Assembly (NCBI GenBank): GCA_037443945.1
Contig: JBBINH010000012.1
Span: 15,102 to 79,101, forward strand
Direction of reading: 5' to 3'
Length of the DNA: 64,000 nt
Source: SSF26 sp037443945
GTDB taxonomy: Bacteria; Chloroflexota; Anaerolineae; J102
Shown: positions 42,385-51,003 of the stretch, piece after piece
Position numbering within the stretch: the stretch's first letter is position 1
How the letters are laid out: each line of letters starts with the position of its first letter
Translations under genes and position numbers: made by a program
The notes under the pieces: model-generated
What the model saw: the letters and a program-made list of their open reading frames with translations, nothing else
Told to the model about the DNA's origin: nothing
Databases searched by the model: none

Positions 42385-44118
42385 TCAGGATGAGCATAGG
42401 GCTTTCTCCTGGGCTGCGGTCGCTAACAGCTCGGCTGCCGAACGCCATCCGCTCTCGCCGAAGGTGCCCAGCATGGCGGCCAACTCCTGGATGCGGGGTT
42501 CACCTTCGAGCAGGCGCATCCGGGTTACGGTACGCTCGTGTTCGACCGTCTTCTGCACGGCCAGGTGGTGATCGCCGTAGGCGGCGATTTGCGCCAGATG
42601 GGTTACGCAGAGGACCTGATGATGGCCGGCCAGGTTGGCCAGCTTGCGGCCGACGATGGCGGCAACACGACCGCCGATACCCTGGTCGATCTCATCGAAG
42701 ATCAAGGTCGGCGTGGGGTCGGCCTGGGAGAGCACCTCCTTCAGGGCCAGCATCAAACGGGCGGTCTCGCCGCCGCTGGCTACCTTGGCCAGCGGTTTGA
42801 GGGGCTCGCCCGGATTGGTCGAGACCAGAAACTGCACCCGGTCGATCCCGGTGGCATCAAAGGCCAGCCGTCGTCCCTCGACATAACACCCGCGGGGGTC
42901 CTCGATCTGCTCGATCTGAACCCGAAAGCGGGTGCCGGCCATGCGCAGGTCGGCCAGCTCCTGCTCCACGGCGCTCGCCAGGGTGGTTGCCGCCGCCTGC
43001 CGGGCCTGGGAAAGGGCTGCCGCCGCCCGGCCTATGCGGTGCAACAGGTCTTCTTCGGCGGCTTCCAGCTCGGCCGTGCGCGTTTCGCTTCGGCTCAGGG
43101 TGGCCAGCTCGGCTTTGGCGGCCTCGCCGAAGGCCAGGATCTCGCCGATGGTATCGCCGTACTTGCGTTTGAGCCGGAAGATCAGGTCGAGACGCTCTTC
43201 GACCTCGGCCAGGCGCTGCGGGTCGAAGGCAATGCTTTCCTGATAGTCCAGCAGGCTCCGGCCGATCTCCGTTAACTGCTCCCAGGCCGCTTCGAGCTGG
43301 GTGACCAGGGGTTGCAGGCCGGGATCGAGACGGGTCAGGCGTTCCAGCCGCGACAGGGCCTGACCCAGCGCGTCGAGCACACCGCCGCGCTCCTCCTCGC
43401 CCGCGACCAGCAGGCGATGCACGGCGGCGCTTTGCGTGGCCAGCGTTTCGGCATGGGCCAGGCGGCGGCGCTCGGCCTCCAGACGTTCATCCTCGCCCTC
43501 CTCGAGAGCGGCGGCCGTGATTTCCTCGACCTGATAGCTCAACAGGTCGAGGCGGCGGGCTAGCTCACGGGCATCCCGGCGCAGCGTCTCCAGCTCCTCC
43601 CGCACCTGGCGTAGCTGCGCCACCAGCCGGGCCACTTCCGCCCGCGCCTCCTCCAGCCCGGCGTAGCGGTCGAGCAGACGGAGATGTTCGCGCACCTGCA
43701 GGAGCGAAAGATGCTCCCCTTGGCCGTGGATATCGACCAACCGGCCGCCGATTTCCGCCAAAAGCGCCTGTCCGACGCTGCGGCCGTTGATCCGGGCCAC
43801 GCTACGTCCGCCCCGACGGACCTCGCGACCCAGGATGAGCAGGCCTTCCTCGCCCTCCAGGCCTTCTTCCAGGAGCCGCCGGGTGATTTCCCGTCCGATT
43901 TCCCCCCGCAGCTCGAAGAGGCCTTCGATGTTGGCCACGTCGCAGCCGCTGCGGATCATCTCCTGACTGGCTTTTGTCCCCAGAAGCAACTCAATCGCAT
44001 CCAGGATGATGGATTTCCCTGCGCCGGTCTCACCGGTGAGGACGTTGAAACCGGGATGGAAGCGCAGGTGCAGATCGTCGATGATGGCAAAATTGCGAAC
44101 GCGCAGTTCGATCAACAT
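42385..44118 (-). CDS. recN: DNA repair protein RecN
   Basis: A 577-aa SMC-like ATPase that acts in double-strand-break repair. It has Walker A GETGAGKS near the N-terminus, a long coiled coil (about residues 155-370), the signature KVASGGETARLMLALK and Walker B TLIFDEIDQGIGG, followed by VLCVTHLAQIAAY. Length is normal. It lies three bases after the zinc-finger membrane protein gene, at the end of an operon with nadK. Confidence 0.95.
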   Translation of the reverse strand: MLIELRVRNFAIIDDLHLRFHPGFNVLTGETGAGKSIILDAIELLLGTKASQEMIRSGCDVANIEGLFELRGEIGREITRRLLEEGLEGEEGLLILGREVRRGGRSVARINGRSVGQALLAEIGGRLVDIHGQGEHLSLLQVREHLRLLDRYAGLEEARAEVARLVAQLRQVREELETLRRDARELARRLDLLSYQVEEITAAALEEGEDERLEAERRRLAHAETLATQSAAVHRLLVAGEEERGGVLDALGQALSRLERLTRLDPGLQPLVTQLEAAWEQLTEIGRSLLDYQESIAFDPQRLAEVEERLDLIFRLKRKYGDTIGEILAFGEAAKAELATLSRSETRTAELEAAEEDLLHRIGRAAAALSQARQAAATTLASAVEQELADLRMAGTRFRVQIEQIEDPRGCYVEGRRLAFDATGIDRVQFLVSTNPGEPLKPLAKVASGGETARLMLALKEVLSQADPTPTLIFDEIDQGIGGRVAAIVGRKLANLAGHHQVLCVTHLAQIAAYGDHHLAVQKTVEHERTVTRMRLLEGEPRIQELAAMLGTFGESGWRSAAELLATAAQEKALCSS

Positions 44119-44121
44119 GGC

Positions 44122-44658
44122 TCACGAGCGCACGCGTGAACGGGCGTAGAGGGTGCTGGCGGCGGCGCCGACGAAGACGGCCGCGGTGATCAAGGTACCC
44201 GACGACAGCGCCAGCGGAACGGCCGGGACCAGAAACAACGCCGTGACGAGAACGGCAAAATGCCGCGAACGCTTGCGGCCTGCCGCCATCCACACCAGCT
44301 CGGCCAGGCTCCCGCCGGCTGCCGATCCCAGAAAAAAGGCGATGAGCCAGGCGAAAAAGCCAAAACGCAACAAAGGCGCACCCACGAGCACGGCCAGGCC
44401 CAGAAGAATGCCCCCGCCCAGGGCGGCGGTAGCGGCCAGAAGCCGGTTGGCCGCGGTAGCCGTGTAGAACTTGTCCTGCTGGCTGCGCACGCATTCCCGA
44501 CAGCGATAGCCCACCGGTGTCAGCACGGCGCAATCGACGCAGATGGGCTTATGGCAGCGATTGCAGCGCAGCAACGTCTCGCGGTCGGGGTGATTGGCGC
44601 AGAACAGCGTCGGTTCGGCAGCGCCCGTGGCGGTGGAGGGGCTGTCGGATTCGCTCAT
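44122..44658 (-). CDS. B-box-type zinc-finger membrane protein
   Basis: A 178-aa protein. The N-terminal zinc finger has CANHPDRETLLRCNRCHKP followed by CVDCAVLTPVGYRCRECV, a B-box-like pattern seen in bacterial rhomboid-associated and other membrane proteins. Three or four membrane helices follow (ALGGGILLGLAVLVG, FGFFAWLIAFFLGSAAGG, and two near the C-terminus). Function unknown. It is between nadK and recN. The ATG at 44676 inside nadK is an alternative start. Confidence 0.7.
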   Translation of the reverse strand: MSESDSPSTATGAAEPTLFCANHPDRETLLRCNRCHKPICVDCAVLTPVGYRCRECVRSQQDKFYTATAANRLLAATAALGGGILLGLAVLVGAPLLRFGFFAWLIAFFLGSAAGGSLAELVWMAAGRKRSRHFAVLVTALFLVPAVPLALSSGTLITAAVFVGAAASTLYARSRVRS

Positions 44659-44665
44659 GGGGTCA

Positions 44666-45496
44666 TCAGATCTCATTGCGTAGTCGTGTCATCAGGGTTT
44701 TATAAAAGTAACTCCGCGGCTGAATGCGCACAAAACGAGCCATATGGGGTCCGGATGTGGTCACCACCCGGTCGCCATCGCACAGGTCGATCAGAAACTG
44801 ACCGTCCACGGTGAGGATGGCGGCGTGGTCGGTATGCACCTGCAGGGCGACGACATCGCTGTGATCGAGCACGAGGGGCCGGGCCAGGCTTAGGTGAGGC
44901 GCAATGGGCAGCAGCAGGATGTTGCGCAATTCCGGCGGCAGGATGGGGCCGCCGGCCGCCAGCGCATAGGCCGTCGAACCGGTCGGCGTGGCGACGATGA
45001 CACCGTCGGCCACGTAGGTCGTCAGATAACCGCCGTTGATGGTGGTGGCAATGCGCACGATGCGGGCCAGACTGCTGCGGCTGACCACGATCTCGTTCAG
45101 CGCTTCCAAACCCTCGGTCAGACGGACGTCCCCACGCCAGACCTCGGCCTGCAAAAGCAGGCGATGTTCCAGCCAGTAATGCCCGGCCAGCACCTTGGGC
45201 AACTGCTCCTCCCATTCGCGGGGTTGGACTTCGGCCAAAAACCCCAGGCGGCCCAAATTGATGCCCAGGATGGGCACACCCCGGGCCGCGCTAACTCGGC
45301 CGGCGCGCAAGAGGGTCCCATCCCCGCCCAGGGTGATGAGCATATCGAGACCGGCAAGCTCCTGGCGAATGGCCTCCGCCTCCCAACCCGAACCGATCCA
45401 GGTCTCATGGCCGCGTTCCCGCAACCAGCGGGCGATGACATCGGCCAGCTCGTACGAGAAGGGGATTTTGGGATGATACAGAAGACCGAAACGCAT
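44666..45496 (-). CDS. nadK: NAD kinase
   Basis: A 276-aa NAD kinase that makes NADP. Motifs: GGDGTLLRAGR, INLGRLGFLAE, LNEIVV and TPTGSTAYALAAGGPI. The ATG at 45496 gives the standard N-terminus MRFGLLYHP; a TTG five codons earlier is less likely. It is followed by the zinc-finger protein and recN; the nadK-recN linkage is common in bacteria. Confidence 0.95.
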   Translation of the reverse strand: MRFGLLYHPKIPFSYELADVIARWLRERGHETWIGSGWEAEAIRQELAGLDMLITLGGDGTLLRAGRVSAARGVPILGINLGRLGFLAEVQPREWEEQLPKVLAGHYWLEHRLLLQAEVWRGDVRLTEGLEALNEIVVSRSSLARIVRIATTINGGYLTTYVADGVIVATPTGSTAYALAAGGPILPPELRNILLLPIAPHLSLARPLVLDHSDVVALQVHTDHAAILTVDGQFLIDLCDGDRVVTTSGPHMARFVRIQPRSYFYKTLMTRLRNEI

Positions 45497-45523
45497 GGGT
45501 GGGATTGGCAACCTCGACGGAGC

Positions 45524-48124
45524 TCAGAACGGTTGTCCTGCTTCCAGCCGCGCCTCCAGAACGGCGGCCACATCAGGACCGGCCAGTCGTTCGACCCGGC
45601 AACCGGCCGCGCGCAGACGTTCTTCTTGGACTTCGGGGATGCTCCTCTTGTCGCCCAACAGGGTTACATAGCGATAGGCGGCTGCCTCCTCGGCCGCTTC
45701 GCCTACGACCGGCCCAAATCGACTCACGTAGCGAAGCAAGGCCAGGACCGTGCGCCGGTCGCGGGGCAAAGCACCGATCAGCAGATAGTGGGCATCGATG
45801 GTCGGCGCCGGTGTCGGTTCGGGGGCAGGGGCCTGCTCCTGGTGGAAGGTCACCCAGACCACGCGGGCCTCGGTCAGACGGACTTCGGCCCGCAGGCCCA
45901 GGCCCTGGGGTTCCACGAAATACGTACCCAGGCCTAAGGGGGCGAATTCGCAGACAAAGGGACCGTATTCTGGCTTTTCGCCGATGGTGCGCACAATGCC
46001 CTCCCAGCCTTCGGTCCAGATCCGCACGGGTAACCCGGCCTGGTCGTCGATCCGCACCCGCACGATGCCGAAACCGGGACCGGGACCGCCGTCTGCGACG
46101 ACGGCCCGCCATACGATTGGCCCTGTTTCGGGCACGGTCAGGTCCAGCGTGACCGTGTTGCGGCCGTCTACCGTCACCTCTTGCCCCAGGACCTGACCGC
46201 CGCCTGTCGGCAAGACGATGCCGAGGTGATACGTTCCGGCCGTCAGTTGGGTAAACCGAAAGCGTTCGTCGGCGCCCAAGACCTGCGCCCGCGTGTTCCC
46301 TTCCGCATCGGTCAGGATTACCTGGGCGCCGGCGCCGTTGCGCACCCGGCCTTCGATCACACTCTCGCCGGGAAGGGGACCCGGTGCCGTCGCGGGCGCA
46401 AAGACAACGCGCAACACCCGTCGCCCGTCCACCAACACCTCGGCCTGAACACCCAAATCGGCCGGCGTGATGGTATAGCGGCCGGCACCCAGGGGCGCGA
46501 ATTCGCAGAAATACGGCCCGTACTCGGCCTTGCTGCCGGTCAGTTGTGTGAAACCGGCCCAACCGACGGCGCCGATATGAACGGGCAGGCCGACTTTGCC
46601 CTCCACGCTCACGCGCACGACGCCGAAGCCGGGCGAGGGGCCGTCATCGCCGATGGTGAACTGCCAGGTCGGTGGCGCCGGCGGCGGTTGCGGTTCCGGT
46701 GACGGCGGTGGGGGCGGCGGTTCCGGGGGTGGCACGGGTTCGCCCAGATCGACCCGCAGTTGGCTATAGCCATCCACCCGCAGATCGGTGCGCACCAAAC
46801 CGGTCCCTGGCACGGCCACCCGATAGACCCCGGCCGGCAAACCGCTGAAGCGATAGGCGCCGGTGGCATCGGTCGTGGTTTCCGTGCTCAAACGGGGCGA
46901 GCGCAGGATGACGCGCGTGTGCGGATGGCCGTGGACGATGCCGGCGATGACGCTGTTTTCGGCCATGGGTTGCGGTTCCACCGGAGGAGGCTCCTCTTCC
47001 TGTGGGAGCAGACGCGGGGTTTTGGGCAGGGCGGCCAGGGCATCCACGGCCGGCAGGCGGCCTTCCGGCCAGGTCGGCGAAAACCAGGCATGGGCCTCCC
47101 AGCCCTGGCCGCCCAGAACGGCATTGCCCATCAGCCAGAAGGCCGTGCAGAAGTAGTAAGGCGGCGCAGCCGGATAGTCCTCGCTCGTCCCCATCATGAT
47201 GCGGGCGATCTCGACCACTTTTTCGGCGTGGATGGCCATGGTCGTCGTGGGATAGCGTGGATCGTCGTCCTCGCCCACGATAGGGCCGTTTTCGGTGGAC
47301 AGGATGGGGAGATGGCGTCCTAGATGACGCAGGCACAGGTCACCAAAGCGCTCGTAGGCGCGAAAGCAGGAGGGGTCCTCGTGCACGGTGTGGCCGGGAT
47401 TGGCGCCTGTGCGCCGCTGTTCGTTCACGAACTCGCGCGAACGAGGCCCCCAGCGCCGCCCCTGCCAGGCGTCCATGCCCAACCGGTCATACTCGGCGGC
47501 CGTGAGCGGCCGACCCGTCTGATTGACGTCATCGTAGGGATAATCGAGCGGGTGGTTGATGTCGTAGTTGTGGATGGCGATCCACACCGGTTCATCGAAG
47601 AGATGCCGGCCACCGTGCTCGATAATCTTGCCGATGAGGTCCCAGCGATTGCCGATGGCCGTGGCCGGAACGGCCGGATAGCCGCCGTGGGCCAGGATGG
47701 TCTCCATATCGCGAATGGCGGCGCGGGCCACGTAATCGGCCGCATCCGGAGGCACCTGGCCGTCGTCCCATTCGCCGGGGACATCGGGTTCGTTGTTGAA
47801 TTCAAAGTAGCGCACGCCCAAGGCGACATATTGCTGCAGATAGGTGATCTCGCGAGGGCCGAGCACCGCTTTGGCCGGGTCGCGCGAGTTGGGCCTGTGC
47901 CGATACAGGCGCACGACCGGCATGATCCCGGCCGCCAGCAGCATTTCGGCAAACTCAAGGCCGCCGTCATGCAAAAACTTGACCCATTTCACACCCATGC
48001 GCTGCAACATGGGCACCCATTGCCGGCGCAGTTCGCCGGCGCCGATGGCATTGGGATTGCCGCCGCACCAATGCATGCCGATGCCGTTGTCATCCGGGGG
48101 GCGGGGATAGTCTTGCAGGCGCAT
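45524..48124 (-). CDS. GH-A clan protein with carboxypeptidase-regulatory-like and duplicated beta domains
   Basis: An 866-aa protein. Residues 1-385 form a cellulase-superfamily barrel with acid/base Glu in FEFNNEPDVP and nucleophile Glu in LSTENGP. Then come a carboxypeptidase-regulatory-like domain (about 395-470), a Pro-rich linker, and two copies of an unfamiliar domain (GFGVVRVSVEGKVGLPVHI... and GFGIVRVRIDDQAGLPVRI...), with a second regulatory-like domain between them. The end is a 90-residue alpha/beta domain. There is no signal peptide, unusual for such a layout, so a cytoplasmic or otherwise exported role is open. GAGAGGTGG precedes the ATG. It lies between hisS and nadK. Confidence 0.7.
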   Translation of the reverse strand: MRLQDYPRPPDDNGIGMHWCGGNPNAIGAGELRRQWVPMLQRMGVKWVKFLHDGGLEFAEMLLAAGIMPVVRLYRHRPNSRDPAKAVLGPREITYLQQYVALGVRYFEFNNEPDVPGEWDDGQVPPDAADYVARAAIRDMETILAHGGYPAVPATAIGNRWDLIGKIIEHGGRHLFDEPVWIAIHNYDINHPLDYPYDDVNQTGRPLTAAEYDRLGMDAWQGRRWGPRSREFVNEQRRTGANPGHTVHEDPSCFRAYERFGDLCLRHLGRHLPILSTENGPIVGEDDDPRYPTTTMAIHAEKVVEIARIMMGTSEDYPAAPPYYFCTAFWLMGNAVLGGQGWEAHAWFSPTWPEGRLPAVDALAALPKTPRLLPQEEEPPPVEPQPMAENSVIAGIVHGHPHTRVILRSPRLSTETTTDATGAYRFSGLPAGVYRVAVPGTGLVRTDLRVDGYSQLRVDLGEPVPPPEPPPPPPSPEPQPPPAPPTWQFTIGDDGPSPGFGVVRVSVEGKVGLPVHIGAVGWAGFTQLTGSKAEYGPYFCEFAPLGAGRYTITPADLGVQAEVLVDGRRVLRVVFAPATAPGPLPGESVIEGRVRNGAGAQVILTDAEGNTRAQVLGADERFRFTQLTAGTYHLGIVLPTGGGQVLGQEVTVDGRNTVTLDLTVPETGPIVWRAVVADGGPGPGFGIVRVRIDDQAGLPVRIWTEGWEGIVRTIGEKPEYGPFVCEFAPLGLGTYFVEPQGLGLRAEVRLTEARVVWVTFHQEQAPAPEPTPAPTIDAHYLLIGALPRDRRTVLALLRYVSRFGPVVGEAAEEAAAYRYVTLLGDKRSIPEVQEERLRAAGCRVERLAGPDVAAVLEARLEAGQPF

Positions 48125-48135
48125 GGGACCACCTC

Positions 48136-49407
48136 TCAAACGGTAGCCAGCCTGGCTTGCAGCCAGGACACGATATCCTCACGCGGCACGGCCGTCTGCG
48201 TTCCCGTCTGGAGATCGCGCACGGTAACCATAGCACCGGCCAGCTCCTCTTCGCCCAACAGTAGGGCATAGCGGGCACCGCTGCGGTCGGCCGTCTTGAG
48301 CTGCGCTTTCAAGCTGCGGTCGCCGAAGGCCATGAGCGTGGGGAGTTTGTGCCGGCGCAGTTCGTCCACCAGGCGAATGGCGGCGGCTTTGGCGGCAGGG
48401 CCGTGATGGAGGACGATAACCTGCGGCTGCGTCAGCGGCGGCGGTTCGATGCCCTGACGTTGCAGGCTGATGACGATGCGTTCGATGCCGATACCCACAC
48501 CGACACCGGGGGTGGGCGGTCCGCCTACGGATTCGACCAGGCCGTCGTAGCGCCCGCCGCCGCAGAGGGCATTTTGGGCGCCCAACTCACTGCCCCAGAC
48601 CTCGAAAACCGTACGTACATAGTAATCAAAACCCCGGACCAGTCGTGGGTTGATCACATAGGGCAAGGCTAGCAAGTCGAGATAGCGCGTGAGGTCGCCG
48701 AAATGGCCGGCGCAGGTCGGGCAAAGATGGTCGATGCTGCGTGGGGCCCCCTCCAGCAACGCCAGGGTGGCCGCCTCCTTGGTATCGAGGACGCGCAGGG
48801 GGTTGACCTGCAGACGGCGGCGGTCCACTTCCGGCAGCCGGTCCTGATGCGGTCGAAAATAAGCCCGTAGGAGTTCGATATACGACGGGCGACAGCGCGG
48901 GCAACCGATGGAGTTGAGCTGAAAAGCCAGCCCCGTGAACCCCAGCTCGTGATAGAGGCTGTAGGCCAGTTGCATGATCTCCAGATCGGCGGCGGCATCT
49001 TCTTCGCCCAGCAATTCGGCATTGAACTGGACATGCTGACGGAAGCGACCGGCCTGGGGCTTTTCATGGCGAAAAAGCGGGCCGATGGCAAAAAGCTTGA
49101 CCGGCTTGGGCCAGGTGGCCATGCCGTGTTCGACAAAGGCACGCATCAACCCGGCCGTGAACTCAGGACGCAGACTGACGCTGGTGCCGTCCTGATCGGC
49201 AAAGGTGTACAGCTCCTTATCGAGGACAACGGCCGATCCTTCCTGCAGCCCGCGCAGAAAAAGCCGGGTTTCTTCGAGGATGGGGGTATCGATCTGCTTG
49301 TAGCCGAAACGGTCGGCCAGTTCCACGGCCTTGTTGAGCACGTAGCGCCAGTAGCGGAAGTCGTCGGGCAGGATGTCGTTGAAGCCGCGCAGGGTTTGAA
49401 AACGCAT
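48136..49407 (-). CDS. hisS: Histidyl-tRNA synthetase
   Basis: A 423-aa class II synthetase. Motif 2 is FRHEKPQAGRFRQHVQFN, the histidine-specific loops are LVRGFDYYVRTVFEV and GGGRYDGL, and motif 3 is GVGVGIGIERI. The C-terminal anticodon-binding domain follows. I start at 49407 (MRFQTLRGFNDI), the usual N-terminus; an ATG two codons earlier is possible. It begins 31 bases after the Cas4-like C-half gene, so it may be in the same transcript. Confidence 0.95.
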   Translation of the reverse strand: MRFQTLRGFNDILPDDFRYWRYVLNKAVELADRFGYKQIDTPILEETRLFLRGLQEGSAVVLDKELYTFADQDGTSVSLRPEFTAGLMRAFVEHGMATWPKPVKLFAIGPLFRHEKPQAGRFRQHVQFNAELLGEEDAAADLEIMQLAYSLYHELGFTGLAFQLNSIGCPRCRPSYIELLRAYFRPHQDRLPEVDRRRLQVNPLRVLDTKEAATLALLEGAPRSIDHLCPTCAGHFGDLTRYLDLLALPYVINPRLVRGFDYYVRTVFEVWGSELGAQNALCGGGRYDGLVESVGGPPTPGVGVGIGIERIVISLQRQGIEPPPLTQPQVIVLHHGPAAKAAAIRLVDELRRHKLPTLMAFGDRSLKAQLKTADRSGARYALLLGEEELAGAMVTVRDLQTGTQTAVPREDIVSWLQARLATV

Positions 49408-49438
49408 ACACATTCCGGGAGAAGAGGAAGGAAGCCCA

Positions 49439-49972
49439 TCAAGCCAGTGCCTGGGAACCGCAGACGTGGCGATAGCCGCAACGACGGCAGCGGATGGGGT
49501 CGTTGTGGCTGCGGGCCACATCGCCGGCCTGACGGTCGTGTCGGATACCGGCCAGGGCACTCAGGACTTGATCGCGCAGGGCCTCGGTATAGGGAACTTG
49601 CACGAGTGTGTTGGCATAACGAAGCAGACCATAAGCCGGTCGCCCTCCCGTTGTTTCTTCCAGCAGGAGGCAGTAAGCAGCCAGTTGGATGACATGGTCG
49701 GGATAGGGCGTCGTCCCGCGCAGGCCGGTCGCTTTGATTTCGACCGGCACAAGGCCGTTCTCGTCGGTGTGGACGAGGTAATCGGGCTTGCCGATGAGCC
49801 GATAGCGCGAGGAGACCAAGGGATGGTCAGGCCGCCGCCAGGTTCCGGTATCGGCGTAGACGACCTTGCCGCGGGGCAGACCGCTCCGCCGACGCCGACG
49901 ATAGGCCTCGCCGTAAAGCAGGGCACCGGCCAGCAACAGCAGAAGCGCCAGCAGCAACAGCCACGTACTCAT
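49439..49972 (-). CDS. Cas4-like nuclease, C-terminal half, membrane-anchored
   Basis: A 177-aa protein. Residues 4-20 form a membrane helix followed by five Arg, so the rest should be cytoplasmic. Then come the PD-(D/E)xK nuclease motifs of the Cas4/Dna2 group: Asp64 in LIGKPDYLV, Glu78-x-Lys80 in PVEIKA, and Gln96/Tyr100 in HVIQLAAYC. The C-terminal cysteine cluster is Cys162, Cys165 and Cys171 (IRCRRCGYRHVCG), three of the four Fe-S ligands of Cas4. The N-terminal quarter of Cas4, with the first cysteine, is missing here. It is encoded two genes upstream at 50743-51003. The ATG lies six bases after the L,D-transpeptidase stop. No CRISPR array is in the window. Confidence 0.85.
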   Translation of the reverse strand: MSTWLLLLALLLLLAGALLYGEAYRRRRRSGLPRGKVVYADTGTWRRPDHPLVSSRYRLIGKPDYLVHTDENGLVPVEIKATGLRGTTPYPDHVIQLAAYCLLLEETTGGRPAYGLLRYANTLVQVPYTEALRDQVLSALAGIRHDRQAGDVARSHNDPIRCRRCGYRHVCGSQALA

Positions 49973-49978
49973 GCCCGC

Positions 49979-50746
49979 TCAACCTTGGGCTCCGCCCAAC
50001 CCGGTATAAGGCAGGATGATGATGGGCATGCCTTCCGGGTCCAAGGCCGTAAACCAGGCGGCATCGGCAGGCGCCAGCCGGATACAACCGTTCGAGGCGG
50101 GCATGACGCCCAACACATCGGCACCCTGATAGAGCTTGCTGCCGTCAGGGCCGAGGAGGTAAGGCAGACCGTGGATAAGGAAGTTGCCACCCGGTCCTTC
50201 AAACAGCCACCAGCCGTCATCGGCCATGACACCCCCGCGACCTTGGAAGGTGCCCCAGTAGGGGCCGACCACGCCGGACCAGGCCGGTGTCTCCCAACCG
50301 TAGCGCGGGTCACCCGTGGTGACATGCAACAACCGCAACAAACGACCGCCGACGATGACGGCCATCTGCTGGTTGTTCTGGTCGACGACGATGTAGCTGC
50401 CGGCAAGGTCAAGCCCTTCGACGCGCGCGGCCGCCTGCGCCCAGAGAGGCGCCTCCGACGCCGGCGGCACCACCGTGACGACCACCGTCGGTGTTGCCGT
50501 CGGTGTGGGTGTGGGTGGCGGTGTAAAGGTGGGCAAAGGCACGGCCATCAGGACAAATTCGGCCTGGCGCGATCCGTGGCTTGCCGGTGTCGGTGTTTTC
50601 GTCGGGGTGGGGAGGGCACTCCTGCCCTGGCTGCCTGCGCTTAGGGCGGTCAGCCCGGTCAGCCAGCCGATCAGGACCGGAACGACGATGATGAGGATGA
50701 ACGGCCAACCGCGCAACCAAAGCAACGGAGGGCGAACCGTGTTCAT
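49979..50746 (-). CDS. L,D-transpeptidase (YkuD domain) with membrane anchor
   Basis: A 255-aa protein. An N-terminal membrane helix (FILIIVVPVLIGWLTGL) is followed by a Thr-Pro-rich linker (about residues 45-90) and an extracellular YkuD domain. The catalytic pair is the His in LIHGLPYL and the Cys in SNGCIRLAP, the HxxxSxGCxR-type signature. Such enzymes cross-link peptidoglycan or attach proteins to it. The ATG overlaps the stop of the Cas4-like N-half gene (ATGA), and the C-half gene begins six bases after its stop, so it sits between two halves of a nuclease. A functional link is not obvious. Confidence 0.87.
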   Translation of the reverse strand: MNTVRPPLLWLRGWPFILIIVVPVLIGWLTGLTALSAGSQGRSALPTPTKTPTPASHGSRQAEFVLMAVPLPTFTPPPTPTPTATPTVVVTVVPPASEAPLWAQAAARVEGLDLAGSYIVVDQNNQQMAVIVGGRLLRLLHVTTGDPRYGWETPAWSGVVGPYWGTFQGRGGVMADDGWWLFEGPGGNFLIHGLPYLLGPDGSKLYQGADVLGVMPASNGCIRLAPADAAWFTALDPEGMPIIILPYTGLGGAQG

Positions 50747-51003
50747 AAACGACCGATCAGAAGGGTAGCCAGCAACAGGACGAAGCCCAGGCCGCCCAGG
50801 ATAACGGCCAGCCGTTCTAAGCGCAGGCTTGTGGCGATCTGGCGGCCATGGTCGGCGTGGGCCGCCTTGCCGGCCGCCAGGGCAGCACGGTTGCGAGGCG
50901 CATGACCCCGATAGGCCAGCCACCAGGCCCGCCGACAATAGGTCCACCGGCCGATTTCGCTCACGCGTATCGGGGGTTCACGACTCGGTGGCAATCCGGG
51001 CAT
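50743..51003 (-). CDS. Cas4-like protein, N-terminal half, membrane-anchored
   Basis: An 86-aa protein. Residues 12-60 match the beginning of Cas4: IRVSEIGRWTYCRRAWWLAY with Cys23 (first Fe-S ligand) and the later GKAAHADHG with His49. No nuclease motifs II-III follow. Instead residues 64-85 are a membrane helix (AVILGGLGFVLLLATLLIG) and the protein ends. The missing remainder is encoded at 49439-49972. The start is uncertain: ATG 51003 (used), ATG 51012 or GTG 50964; the first two overlap the translin gene. The stop overlaps the transpeptidase start (ATGA). Confidence 0.78.
   Translation of the reverse strand: MPGLPPSREPPIRVSEIGRWTYCRRAWWLAYRGHAPRNRAALAAGKAAHADHGRQIATSLRLERLAVILGGLGFVLLLATLLIGRL

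Noticed and set aside
49439..51003. CRISPR-Cas locus
   Set aside because: The Cas4-like halves are present, but no repeat-spacer array and no other cas gene is visible in the window.
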